From Methanomassiliicoccus sp. (lineage in GTDB: Archaea; Thermoplasmatota; Thermoplasmata; Methanomassiliicoccales; UBA472), in the NCBI GenBank assembly GCA_004525545.1, contig SPCU01000003.1, positions 1 through 39,618 of the forward strand: a stretch of 39,618 nt of DNA. The letters are read 5' to 3'. Within the stretch, counting starts at the first letter, position 1, and every line of letters begins with the position of its first letter. Both the position numbers and the translations under genes were made by a program. Below, piece after piece: positions 1-8,474 of this stretch. The notes below the pieces were generated by a model. It was given only the letters and a program-made list of their open reading frames with translations, was not told where the DNA came from and made no database searches.

Positions 1-528
1 GGACTTGGAAGCCAGAACCGCCTTTTCGTAATCCTCCATGGAAGCGTTCCGAGGATCGAAACGCGAAGGAGGGTAGGCGTACTCCGCACCAATGATCACG
101 TCTCGGTGCCGCCACTTCTTTTGTTCCAGAGCATTGATGATCTTTCCCTCGTGGACCAGGATCAGGTTCCCTTCGCCTATCAGTTCGAAGATCACCTGGT
201 AATGACCCTCCTTGCTGGCCAGGTCCATGGTGACGATGCGATCGAACTCCCGTTGAGATATGGATAGTATACGGGTATTGCTAAGCACCTTTCTCAGATG
301 CACGGCGAATCCCGAAGGCGTGTCCGGGGTCTCTGGACGTTCGGCCATCAAGTGCAGCCATTTCCCGTCCTTCAGGAACAGTTCCTTCTTGCCCTCGCTC
401 TGAACATTGATCCGAATGAGCACGTTGCGGCCTTCCCAATGAAATACCTTGTCAAGGAACCCGCCGCAAATGCCCTGAAGTTCCGACGTCATGGCCGCCA
501 CGTCGAAGGCCGTCATCTCCTTCTTCAT
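1..528 (-). CDS. rqcH: RqcH/NEMF (Rqc2 family) protein, N-terminal part only
   Basis: The protein runs off the left edge, so only the first 176 codons are present. The visible part looks like the N-terminal NFACT-N domain of Rqc2/NEMF/RqcH (also annotated fibronectin-binding protein A): an opening MTAFDVAAMTSEL, a beta-rich stretch ending LFLKDGKWLHLM, a Pro-rich PETPDTPSGFA, then LRKVL and QREFDRIV, all typical of the family. Known members bind obstructed 50S subunits carrying peptidyl-tRNA in ribosome-associated quality control; in this organism that role is inferred. A GAGGTGG ribosome-binding site lies directly before two consecutive ATG codons (531 and 528); 528 gives the better spacing, and a third ATG at 515 is possible. 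It is divergent from the tRNA-Thr gene. Confidence 0.85.
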   Translation of the reverse strand, partial: MKKEMTAFDVAAMTSELQGICGGFLDKVFHWEGRNVLIRINVQSEGKKELFLKDGKWLHLMAERPETPDTPSGFAVHLRKVLSNTRILSISQREFDRIVTMDLASKEGHYQVIFELIGEGNLILVHEGKIINALEQKKWRHRDVIIGAEYAYPPSRFDPRNASMEDYEKAVLASKS

Positions 529-585
529 CATCCACCTCTAGTGTAATTGGAATGAAAAGGATTTTGTTTACTTCCAGCAACAAAA

Positions 586-595
586 GGTTTATGAA
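586..595 (+). promoter_or_regulatory. Possible TATA box of tRNA-Thr
   Basis: The AT-rich element GGTTTATGAA lies 28-37 bases before the first base of the tRNA, the distance expected for an archaeal TBP site driving a tRNA with a short 5' leader. Assigned from spacing and composition only. Confidence 0.4.
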
Positions 596-622
596 CGACC
601 ATCCTTTTCTCGGTCGAGCAAG

Positions 623-697
623 GCCACTGTGGCTTAGAGGTATAGCGACGCCTTGGTAAGGCGTAGGTCGAGGGTTCAATTCCCTCCAGTGGCTCCA
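623..697 (+). tRNA. tRNA-Thr(GGT)
   Basis: A complete cloverleaf can be drawn. The acceptor stem GCCACTG pairs with CAGTGGC, the anticodon stem ACGCC/GGCGT encloses loop TTGGTAA with anticodon GGT, and the T stem GAGGG/CCCTC encloses TTCAATT. The discriminator base is T at 694, and CCA is encoded at 695-697. No intron is seen. The downstream surface-protein gene begins only 35 bases after the tRNA. Confidence 0.95.
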
Positions 698-732
698 CAA
701 TTCTCAACAAATATTGATTAGCGGTCATCTCC

Positions 733-3129
733 ATGGGCAGCACCATGGTGGGCCGGGGAAGCACGGACTTGTTGATCAGGTCCAAGATAATCGTTCTAAT
801 GGTGTTACTGCTCCTGCTGGCCATCTCACCGTCCTCGACGGGGGCGGAGACGAGCACTCCCCTGGTGATCGAGGGCGACGATGGATTCCTCGCCACCGGC
901 TTCACCGGAAGCGGGACCATGGCCGATCCGTACGTGCTGACCGATGTCCAGGTCAATGCCACCGGCCAGCACCACGGTATTTTCGTGGCCAACACCACCA
1001 AGCACTTCCGCATAGTCGATTGCTCGGTCACCGACGCCTACACCGCGGAGAGCGAGAAGCTGAACATTCAGGCCAGTGGTTCCGGCATCATGCTTTTCAA
1101 CGTCTCCAACGGAACGATAGTCAACCTCCACGCCGAGTTCAACGCCCGAGGCATCACCGTTGCCAACTGCGAGAACGTGGTGGTGTCCGGTTCCTCGTTC
1201 CTAAACAATTACCTCGCTGGTGTCTATCTTCAGCATTGCGAGAGGATCGCATGTGAGGTCTCCAACAGCACCTTCACCGAGAACGGCGTCGGCACGCTGG
1301 TCGAGGACAGCCAAGGGGTATTGGTGAAGGACAATGTGGCGTTTGGGAACAGCCATGCGGGTATATCGTTGACCGCGATCACCGAAGGCTGCAACGGCAA
1401 CCTGGTCCAAGGGAACGAGGTGAGGGACCAATCTGGGGATGGAATACTGTTGACGGGTGGATCACAGGTCGATGAGAACATCATCCAGGACAATCTGGTC
1501 CTCAACATTGCCGGAGGTTCCGGAATATTCGTCGAGAGGGGGACGTTAAATCAGCTCCTGGAGAACGAGGTGAGCGATTGCCTATACGCTTTAAGGTTCG
1601 GTCCTGAGGCTAAAGGTAATCTCGTCTCCCACAGCTCTCTGGTCAATAATACCTATGGAGTAAGGTTGGAGAACGGTGCCGACCTGAACTCTATCACCTA
1701 TAATGAGATCACCGGGGGAACGTGCGGTGTTTATATCTCGCCCACCCAAGGCGTGCTGGTTCAGAACAATACCATAACCGGGATGAGCGAGGGCAGCGCC
1801 CCCGTCGGCATAAACCTGGGCCCGGGCAGCGTCCGGAACGCCTCGCTCGGAGGTAACATCATAGTTGATTGCGGGTGGGGCATCAGAGCCGCCACCACTG
1901 CCGACCAGGAGATCACAGGCCTGATGGTGAAGGATAACGTGGTGAGCAGGTCCCTCAGGGAGGGGATGTACATGCTCTACGTTAGCGATTCCCAGGTCCT
2001 GAACAATAGTTTCCTTGCTGGCGCTTATAACGGTACGGTGGCCCTCAGATGCCATGATGTGCAGATCCAAGAGAACATGTTCCAGTCGAATTTGTGGGAC
2101 GGGCTCTACCTGGGTCCTTTGTGCGAAGGGAACCTGTTGCATGGGAACACCTTCGTCACCAATCAGCAGTGTGGATTGGAGATGCGGGAGGTTGAAGACA
2201 GCCGGGTGACCGGAAACGTCTTCGAACGGAACGCCTTCGAAGGCATCTATCTGACCAGCGGATCGAGCAACGTCATTGATGCCAACGCCATGCTCTTCAA
2301 TAACGATTCGGGACGGACATACTCAGTGAACCGGGTGCAGGCCTATTGCGGAGACCTGAACAATAGCTGGTATTTCGGAACAGGGAACCTGTGGTCCGAC
2401 TGGGTGTTCCCAGATGAGAACGAGGATGGAATCGTGGACCAGCCATACTCGATACCCTCCGGTTGCCAGGACCCATTCCCACTGGTGAGCATCCCCGGCC
2501 TGAACATCACTGCGGACCTCAGCCCCCCCAGTGTGATAGGGTACGCGCCCCAGGGTCAGGCCGTCGATCACGATAGCCACATTAACATCACCTTCTCAGA
2601 GGACATGGACCAAGGATCGGTGATGGTGTCGGTGAACAACGTCACGCGAACAGGGGAGTGGGATGACCGCACCTTCACATCGACGATGGTCCTGGCCTTC
2701 GATGTTGAGTATCAGGTCCGTGTACTCGGTCAGGACCTGGCCGGGAACAGCATGACCGAATTCCAATGGACCTTCCGAACAGAAGGCCCCAACGCCACGG
2801 TGAACGGTAGAGCGGTGGACGAGGAGGGGAACGGTTTGACAGGGGTGCAAGTCGTATTCGGGGAGAGTTCGGTAACAATGCTGGAGGTGGATGATGATGG
2901 ACGCTTCTCGATCCTTCTCGCCCCTGGGAACCATTCCATCGCCCTCTTGAAAAATGGATATCAGGTGAAGGAAGTACAGATACAGGTTCTCCCTGGACAG
3001 GACATGGACATCGGTGATGTGACGCTAATAAAAGAGCCGGGGGCGTCATGGGTCTTTCCCCTGCTCGGTCTGGTGGCCGTGGCCGCCTTGGCTGCTATTA
3101 TACTGATATGGTATCGGCGCAAGCGATAA
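733..3129 (+). CDS. Secreted, membrane-anchored right-handed beta-helix surface protein (NosD/CASH-like)
   Basis: 798 residues. A basic N-terminus and a Leu-rich segment (about 18-35) form a signal peptide. Residues about 45-570 consist of many 22-25-residue turns with recurrent N-x-I/V, G-I and 'NNTITG'-like motifs, the pattern of parallel beta-helix repeats (NosD/PF05048, PF13229). Residues about 600-675 resemble a bacterial Ig-like domain (SVIGYAPQGQ... INITFSEDMD). Residues about 680-765 resemble a carboxypeptidase regulatory-like fold (NGRAVDEEGNGLTGVQV). The end is a hydrophobic helix (about 774-793) followed by RRKR, so the protein is probably anchored with its bulk outside the cell. 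Start 733 is the first ATG; ATG 745 is also possible. Such repeats often bind sugars or build cell-surface layers; no specific ligand can be named. Confidence 0.85.
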   Translation: MGSTMVGRGSTDLLIRSKIIVLMVLLLLLAISPSSTGAETSTPLVIEGDDGFLATGFTGSGTMADPYVLTDVQVNATGQHHGIFVANTTKHFRIVDCSVTDAYTAESEKLNIQASGSGIMLFNVSNGTIVNLHAEFNARGITVANCENVVVSGSSFLNNYLAGVYLQHCERIACEVSNSTFTENGVGTLVEDSQGVLVKDNVAFGNSHAGISLTAITEGCNGNLVQGNEVRDQSGDGILLTGGSQVDENIIQDNLVLNIAGGSGIFVERGTLNQLLENEVSDCLYALRFGPEAKGNLVSHSSLVNNTYGVRLENGADLNSITYNEITGGTCGVYISPTQGVLVQNNTITGMSEGSAPVGINLGPGSVRNASLGGNIIVDCGWGIRAATTADQEITGLMVKDNVVSRSLREGMYMLYVSDSQVLNNSFLAGAYNGTVALRCHDVQIQENMFQSNLWDGLYLGPLCEGNLLHGNTFVTNQQCGLEMREVEDSRVTGNVFERNAFEGIYLTSGSSNVIDANAMLFNNDSGRTYSVNRVQAYCGDLNNSWYFGTGNLWSDWVFPDENEDGIVDQPYSIPSGCQDPFPLVSIPGLNITADLSPPSVIGYAPQGQAVDHDSHINITFSEDMDQGSVMVSVNNVTRTGEWDDRTFTSTMVLAFDVEYQVRVLGQDLAGNSMTEFQWTFRTEGPNATVNGRAVDEEGNGLTGVQVVFGESSVTMLEVDDDGRFSILLAPGNHSIALLKNGYQVKEVQIQVLPGQDMDIGDVTLIKEPGASWVFPLLGLVAVAALAAIILIWYRRKR

Positions 3130-3172
3130 TCTAATAGATGATAACCCCGCTCATATCACCACTGGTCTTCAG

Positions 3173-4057
3173 ATGAGACGTAACCTGTTATACTCCATTA
3201 TCGCCCTTATGATGGTCATAGTCGGAGGCTTCGTAGGTTTCCTGTTCACAGAAGACCTATGGGATAGGCCTTTTGACGCGCTATATCTGACCGCGATGAC
3301 CATCACCACGGTCGGCTTTGGTGATATCGTACCTATCACCTCCGAAGGCAAGGTGGTGGCCGTAATGTTGGCCATAGGAGGCATCGCCGCTGGAATATCT
3401 ACCTTACAGGCGGTGTTCAATCTGATGATCAGCAGAGACCTGAGGTCGGCTTTGGGTTTACCGGAAAGGAGGATCAGGATGAAGAACCATTTTATCATCT
3501 GCGGTTATGGGAACGTGGGTCGGGAGGTAGCCGAAAAATTGAAGGCCAGTAAGGAGAGCTTCGTAGTGGTCGAAAAGGACATGGACAAGGTTCAGGACCT
3601 AGTTGACGAAGGGGTCCCGGTCATCCGAGGGGACGCCGAGGATGAAGAGGTATTGAGCAAGGCCGACATCATGCATGCCAAGGGGCTGATAGCGGCCATG
3701 AAGGACCCTACCAACATGGTCGCGGTGATCACAGCCCGCAGCATGAACCCCGATATCATGATCATCAGCGAGGTGGAAGATGACAAGAACGAGCCCAAAC
3801 TTCGCCGGGTCGGAGCCAACGTCACCGTCAATTGCTATCGCATGGGCGCTCAGATCATGGTTGGAAGAGCACGCCGAACGGATAGCGATCCGGTCTGCGG
3901 CATCAGCGTCAATGGCAACAAGTCCCTGGCACTGGAGTTCGACGGTAACACCTACTATTTCTGTTCCCAGGAGTGCATGACGGCCTTCAAGACCCATCCG
4001 GAGCGTTTCGTGCAATGGCAGAAGGCGGTCGAGGACAGCTGCGGTATGATGCTTTGA
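3173..4057 (+). CDS. Two-TM potassium channel with RCK (TrkA-N) domain and C-terminal YHS metal-binding domain
   Basis: 294 residues. TM1 spans about 5-25, the pore helix and selectivity filter TVGFGD are at 46-51, and TM2 spans about 60-86. A Rossmann-type RCK/TrkA-N domain starts at residue 105, with nucleotide-binding motif GYGNVG at 111-116 and an acidic residue, E134, after the second strand. This is the MthK plan. The usual RCK C-lobe (TrkA-C) is absent; instead residues 239-280 form a YHS/TRASH-type domain (DPVC at 239-242, YYFC at 261-264, C268), which in other proteins binds copper or other soft metals. K+ conduction is predicted from the filter; metal gating is an inference. The stop codon abuts that of the convergent DUF1015 gene with no spacer. 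Confidence 0.9.
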   Translation: MRRNLLYSIIALMMVIVGGFVGFLFTEDLWDRPFDALYLTAMTITTVGFGDIVPITSEGKVVAVMLAIGGIAAGISTLQAVFNLMISRDLRSALGLPERRIRMKNHFIICGYGNVGREVAEKLKASKESFVVVEKDMDKVQDLVDEGVPVIRGDAEDEEVLSKADIMHAKGLIAAMKDPTNMVAVITARSMNPDIMIISEVEDDKNEPKLRRVGANVTVNCYRMGAQIMVGRARRTDSDPVCGISVNGNKSLALEFDGNTYYFCSQECMTAFKTHPERFVQWQKAVEDSCGMML

Positions 4058-5245
4058 TCACCGCATGCGGTAGTAGACGAAGCCGGACCACATCTTAGGC
4101 CAGAAGTAAGTGGACTTCTTAGGCATGCGGCGGTCCTGCCTGGCCAGCTCCCATATCTTGCTGACCGACGGTGAGCGCAGCAGCACCGCCAGACGATAAC
4201 CGTCGACGGTCTTTCTCTCCGCCTCGACCGTATCGTGCTCGTACTCTACTGCGGGTTCGGTGGGCCAGGCATCCCCTTTCAATACCATTTCCTGACACAC
4301 GTAGGAGTCAAGTTCCCACATGGGGTCGGAAGAGAGGTCCTTTGGTGAGGCCAGGTAGGCCTTTCCATCCAACACCAGTCCGAGGTCGGACGATATCCTT
4401 CCTTCCAAGGATCCGAGGAGCGTGGCGACATCGTTCTCCTCCTGCAGCTCAAAACGAGCCTGTATGAACTCCAGGAAGCGGTCCGTGGGCACGGCAAGTT
4501 CCTTGACCAACCGGTGAGTGGGATAGACCAACAGCCCGGGGTCGTTTGAGGGCACCAGGGTCGTAAGGACGTATCCTTTCTTCGCCTCCCCGGCATTCTC
4601 CTGGGCATAGTGCGAGGCAGTTTCGAACCGATGGTGTCCATCGGCGATGAGCACGGTCTTTTCGCTCAGCTCCTCAGTGATGCCCATCACCGTTTCCGGA
4701 TCGCAAACCCGGAAGAGGCAGTGGCGCACCATCTGGGGGTCTGTGAACTCCAATACCTTGGTCTCATGGTCGTCGATGCGGTCCTTGAGCCTCAGCGATA
4801 TCTCGTCGAAGATGCCGAATATCGATTCGCAGTGTGTTTCCGTACCCCGCAGCAGATTAAGCCGGTCCTCTTTGACCTTCGAGAAAGTTTCCTCATGGGC
4901 CACGACCCCCTCGGCATAGCCTTTGGCAGCCATGACGCCGATGATGCCGGTCCTCTGCCAACAGAGATCGCCTTGGCAGAACGTCTGTTTATAGATGTAG
5001 AAGCAGTCCTTCCGGTCCTGGGCCAAGGCTCCGTCCTTCAGCCAGGATTCTAAAAGTCTTCCGGCCTCAGTATAATTTCCGTCAATTCCGCCCAGAGTGA
5101 TGTTGGTAACGTTAAAGCGTTGTCCCTTAAGCCGTGCCAGCTCCGATGGGGAGATGACGTCGTAGGGTGGGGAGACGCGTCCGATGATATCCTCGCCACT
5201 GTTCAGGCGAGGGATCAGGGGGCGAAACGGTTGGAAATCGACCAT
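4058..5245 (-). CDS. DUF1015 family protein
   Basis: 395 residues, the usual length for DUF1015 (PF06245). Recognised by the N-terminal MVDFQPFRPLIPRLNSGEDI, the SPPYDVISPSE motif near residue 26, and the conserved ADGHHRFETA motif near residue 200. Family members are soluble and widespread in archaea and bacteria; I do not assign a reaction. The upstream TATA element places the predicted transcription start at the start codon, so the message is probably leaderless. It is convergent with the potassium channel gene and lies downstream of the DUF362 gene on the same strand. Confidence 0.85.
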   Translation of the reverse strand: MVDFQPFRPLIPRLNSGEDIIGRVSPPYDVISPSELARLKGQRFNVTNITLGGIDGNYTEAGRLLESWLKDGALAQDRKDCFYIYKQTFCQGDLCWQRTGIIGVMAAKGYAEGVVAHEETFSKVKEDRLNLLRGTETHCESIFGIFDEISLRLKDRIDDHETKVLEFTDPQMVRHCLFRVCDPETVMGITEELSEKTVLIADGHHRFETASHYAQENAGEAKKGYVLTTLVPSNDPGLLVYPTHRLVKELAVPTDRFLEFIQARFELQEENDVATLLGSLEGRISSDLGLVLDGKAYLASPKDLSSDPMWELDSYVCQEMVLKGDAWPTEPAVEYEHDTVEAERKTVDGYRLAVLLRSPSVSKIWELARQDRRMPKKSTYFWPKMWSGFVYYRMR

Positions 5246-5263
5246 GGCAGGTGAACGGGCTAT

Positions 5264-5277
5264 CCAATAAAATCTTT
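5264..5277 (-). promoter_or_regulatory. TATA box of the DUF1015 gene (leaderless)
   Basis: On the minus strand the element AAAGATTTTATTGG is centred about 24 bases before ATG 5245, which puts the transcription start at or next to the start codon. It sits in the 37-base gap behind the DUF362 gene, giving DUF1015 its own promoter. Confidence 0.55.
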
Positions 5278-5282
5278 TACAA

Positions 5283-6392
5283 TCATTTCAATCGAACCAG
5301 TTCGTACTGCTTCCGCCCGAGCTTGATCTCCTGAGCGTGGTCCATGCCGGTCATCCAGTCCGTCCTGGGATGGGCGGCCTTGAACTTGTCTCCCTTCTTG
5401 ACCCCTTTAACGTCCAAGACGCTGCCCTTGATCACCGTGGCCTCATTGACCATTTGGACGCATGCTACGTCCAACGCAACCGGGTCCTTGGAGGCCGCCA
5501 TGCCGATGTCAGGCACTATAGGCATGTCGTTGAACGGCCAGCAATCACAGTTCGGCGAGACGTTCATGATGACGTTGATGTGCAATCCTGGTTTTCCGAG
5601 CATCACGGCATAGGCGTACTCGGCGATCTTCTTGTTGACGATCTCCGATGATTCCTCCCACTCCACCGTGGGCGCGCCGTAGCGACATACGACGACGCAC
5701 TGCCCGCAGCCAACACATTTTTCATGGTCGATGACCGCCTTCTTCTTATCATCAAGGGCGATGGCATCCTCGGGACAGTTCTTGACGCACTGCCCGCAGC
5801 CCACGCACTGCTTCCTTTCCACCGTGGGCTTGGATGAGGCGTGCATCTCCATCTTGCCGCAACGGCTGCCGCTGCCCATGCCCAGGTTCTTGATCGCTCC
5901 CCCGAACCCGGTGAGCTCATGACCTTTGAAATGGCTGAGGGAGATGACCACGTCCGCCTCGGCTATCGCGCTGCCTATCTTGGCCGTTCGGCACAGCTCC
6001 TTATCGATCAGGATCTCGCGATGTTCATTGCCTTTCAGACCGTCGGCGATGATGACGTCGCATCCTATGGCTATTCTGTTGAAGCCGTTCTCCAGGGCGC
6101 TGTTCAAATGGTCCACGGCGTTGGCCCTTTTCCCCGTATAGAGAGTGTTGCAGTCGGTGAGGAAGGGTTTCCCGCCCTTCTCCTTCACCATCCTCACCAG
6201 GACGGCGGCCAGGTTCGGTCGGATGTAAGCTAGGTTCCCCGGTTCTCCCATGTGGATCTTGATGGCCACCATCTTCCCGTCCAGGTCCATGCGGTCCAGT
6301 CCCGCCTTGCGCAACAACCGTTCCATCTTGTCCAGAAGATTGTTGCCCTGGCAAGTGCGCATATCGGTGAAGTAGACCTTGGAAGACGCCAT
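5283..6392 (-). CDS. DUF362 domain protein with two [4Fe-4S] ferredoxin motifs
   Basis: 369 residues. The DUF362 fold covers most of the protein (early KVYFTDMRT, later HFKGHELTGFGGAIKNLGMG). Between its halves lie two ferredoxin-type clusters: VGCGQCVKNCPEDAIAL and VGCGQCVVVCRY, each C-x2-C-x2-C-x3-C-like and suited to [4Fe-4S]. Such proteins are common in anaerobic archaea and act in electron transfer; the partner is unknown. The predicted TATA box leaves no room for a leader, so the mRNA is probably leaderless, although the gene follows hydantoinase A by only 38 bases. Confidence 0.88.
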   Translation of the reverse strand: MASSKVYFTDMRTCQGNNLLDKMERLLRKAGLDRMDLDGKMVAIKIHMGEPGNLAYIRPNLAAVLVRMVKEKGGKPFLTDCNTLYTGKRANAVDHLNSALENGFNRIAIGCDVIIADGLKGNEHREILIDKELCRTAKIGSAIAEADVVISLSHFKGHELTGFGGAIKNLGMGSGSRCGKMEMHASSKPTVERKQCVGCGQCVKNCPEDAIALDDKKKAVIDHEKCVGCGQCVVVCRYGAPTVEWEESSEIVNKKIAEYAYAVMLGKPGLHINVIMNVSPNCDCWPFNDMPIVPDIGMAASKDPVALDVACVQMVNEATVIKGSVLDVKGVKKGDKFKAAHPRTDWMTGMDHAQEIKLGRKQYELVRLK

Positions 6393-6410
6393 GACTCATA
6401 GATTGACCGC

Positions 6411-6425
6411 GGCTTAATTAATTAT
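6411..6425 (-). promoter_or_regulatory. TATA box of the DUF362 gene (leaderless)
   Basis: The minus-strand element ATAATTAATTAAGCC is centred about 26 bases before ATG 6392. It lies between the stop of the hydantoinase gene and the DUF362 start, so the two genes need not be co-transcribed. Confidence 0.6.
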
Positions 6426-6430
6426 GTCCC

Positions 6431-8362
6431 TCATCGCGGCTCCCCGCTGGCGCGTGCGGTGACCTCGATCCAATTGATGTGATCCATCCCCTTCTGGTCC
6501 TTAAAGCGCACCTCCTTCACGTCCACGCTCAGGCCGATGTCCTTGGCCCCGGCGCGGTCGGCGTTCCCCCACACATGCTGCCCCGCCAGCTCCTTGGCCC
6601 TGGCGATGGCCTCCTCAGGCCTACGGAAGTCCTGGGTGGTACCAAAGGGGGTCAGCAATTGAAATTTACCGTCGACCAACAGTTGAATTCTCAGTGTCAG
6701 CGTCTCCGATATCCTGCTGCAGACCGCGCCCACTGCATTTCCTGCCTGGCTTCCTTCGGGGATTACCACTTCCGCTCCTAGCATATCACGCAGTGAGGGC
6801 ATGAGCAATCTCGCTGGACCTCCTATGCCGACGATGGGGCGGTCCAATTTGACACTGACCCGGAACGATCCCGGTGAACGCTCCCCGGCCAGCAATTGTA
6901 CTAGCCTATCGACGTTCTGATCGACCGGCAGGTCCCCAACCTCTTCCACCAACATTTTACGGACGATCTCCTCCGCCACCCTTCCCACCAGGCGATGCAT
7001 CAGCCGGGCGCAGTAAGCCTCGACGGTCATTCTCGTCCCTTCCAGATAGTGCTCCACTCCAGCCCTTGACGATCCCACATCCCCGATCCTGTACAGCTCT
7101 TCAAGGTTGAATATGTCCGTGGGCGTGAGGCCGGTGGTCATCAGGTGCCCGCTACGTACCAGTTTGTCGATGGTGTCCTTGACCAGGTACTGGTCCGGCA
7201 AGGACGCGCTCACCTCACCGTGGTCACAAAGCCCCAGGTCCTTGACCACCTCGTAGACCTGTGATCCCTCCCCGGTCAAAGATTCTCCGCTCCGGACGGT
7301 GACCAGGAAATTGACGCTTCTACGCTCCATTATCATCCGGGGGAGCTTCGACGACAACTCCCCGGCCAAGGCCAAGGGCAGGACCCTTCTCGGACCTATG
7401 CGTACATCCCCCTGTATGTTCGAAACGATCTCCGAATCACCTCCCAGCGCCACCGTGGTGGCGTCGATGGACCTGACCTTGGTCCGCCAGCCTGCCACTT
7501 TGGCACCGTCGCGATTGATGCGTGGGAATCCCTCGTCGAAATAGGCGATATCCGTGGACGTGCCTCCCATGTCCACCACTAAACAGTTGTCCAACCCTGA
7601 AAGCCGGGCTCCCCCTAACAGGCTGGCCGCCGGGCCCGACAGCACTGTTTCCACCGGCCTTTGCCGAGCGGCGCTCACGGGCATGACGCTGCCATCTCCC
7701 TTTAGCACCATGATCTTGGCGGTAACATGCAGTCCTTTGAGCGCCATCTCGATCTTGTCCAGGAAGTCGGCTATGACCGGGAGCAATCTGGCGTTGAGCA
7801 CCGCGGTGACGCTCCTCTCCAACACCCCCAGCTCTCCGCTGAGCTCGTATGCGGCCACCACCGGTGCCTTCGTAAGCTCTCCGATCAAGGTCCTGGCTCG
7901 GTCCTCATGCGATGGCTGGTACACGCTGAACATGGAGGATACCACGAACGCATCCACCTCATCTTTCATGGCCAGCACTCTGCTTTTAAGGTCATCCATG
8001 TCCAGGGAGCTCAGTTCTCGTCCCTTGCTGTCGTGACCTCCCCCGATGAAAGCGCAATGGTCCGCCCCGAAGCTGTCCGGGTCATCATGGTCCCAGCCGA
8101 TGCCTATCAGGCCGACCTTCCCACCCCGTCTCTCCAGTATGGAATTGGTGGCCAGAGTTGTAGAGAGACCGACCAGCTTGATCTGGCGGGGGTCGTAGCG
8201 GTGCTTCCTCAGCAACGTGGATACGGATTCTACGATGCCCTCGGACAGGTCATGCGGCGTTGTGGGGCTCTTGGTCCAGGCCAGGAGTCGACGCTCCTGC
8301 AGGTCCACCATGGCCGCGTCGGTGAATGTCCCCCCGGTGTCGATACCTAATCCAAGCTCCAT
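6431..8362 (-). CDS. Hydantoinase/oxoprolinase family protein, HyuA-like
   Basis: 643 residues. The N-terminus GLGIDTGGTFTDAAMVD is the phosphate-binding loop of the ASKHA fold as found in N-methylhydantoinase A, 5-oxoprolinase and acetone carboxylase subunits. A second conserved block, VDMGGTSTDIAYFD, follows near residue 265. Family members carry out ATP-dependent opening or carboxylation of ring or ketone substrates, usually with a HyuB-like partner; no such partner is present in this window, so the substrate is open. A GGAGG ribosome-binding site sits 5 bases before ATG 8362. It is divergent from the moxR gene. Confidence 0.85.
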   Translation of the reverse strand: MELGLGIDTGGTFTDAAMVDLQERRLLAWTKSPTTPHDLSEGIVESVSTLLRKHRYDPRQIKLVGLSTTLATNSILERRGGKVGLIGIGWDHDDPDSFGADHCAFIGGGHDSKGRELSSLDMDDLKSRVLAMKDEVDAFVVSSMFSVYQPSHEDRARTLIGELTKAPVVAAYELSGELGVLERSVTAVLNARLLPVIADFLDKIEMALKGLHVTAKIMVLKGDGSVMPVSAARQRPVETVLSGPAASLLGGARLSGLDNCLVVDMGGTSTDIAYFDEGFPRINRDGAKVAGWRTKVRSIDATTVALGGDSEIVSNIQGDVRIGPRRVLPLALAGELSSKLPRMIMERRSVNFLVTVRSGESLTGEGSQVYEVVKDLGLCDHGEVSASLPDQYLVKDTIDKLVRSGHLMTTGLTPTDIFNLEELYRIGDVGSSRAGVEHYLEGTRMTVEAYCARLMHRLVGRVAEEIVRKMLVEEVGDLPVDQNVDRLVQLLAGERSPGSFRVSVKLDRPIVGIGGPARLLMPSLRDMLGAEVVIPEGSQAGNAVGAVCSRISETLTLRIQLLVDGKFQLLTPFGTTQDFRRPEEAIARAKELAGQHVWGNADRAGAKDIGLSVDVKEVRFKDQKGMDHINWIEVTARASGEPR

Positions 8363-8423
8363 ACGTGCCTCCAGAAGTAATCGGAGTTTCCCACTATTAT
8401 CGCTATCGCCCGCGACGCAACGA

Positions 8424-8432
8424 TTTTATAAA
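8424..8432 (+). promoter_or_regulatory. TATA box of the moxR-VWA operon
   Basis: TTTTATAAA is about 47 bases before ATG 8475. A start of transcription near 8453 would give a leader of roughly 20 bases that contains the GGTG ribosome-binding site at 8465-8468. Confidence 0.6.
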
Positions 8433-8474
8433 TCCTGCTTCCACACTCTTCTGTTCCATTCTTTGGTGCTCAGT

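Noticed and set aside
6431-8362. Complete hydantoinase HyuAB system
   Set aside because: Only the A-type subunit is present; neither neighbour resembles HyuB.
8217-8474. Upstream extension of the MoxR gene
   Set aside because: It overlaps the divergent hydantoinase gene and lies before the TATA box; ATG 8475 has a good ribosome-binding site.
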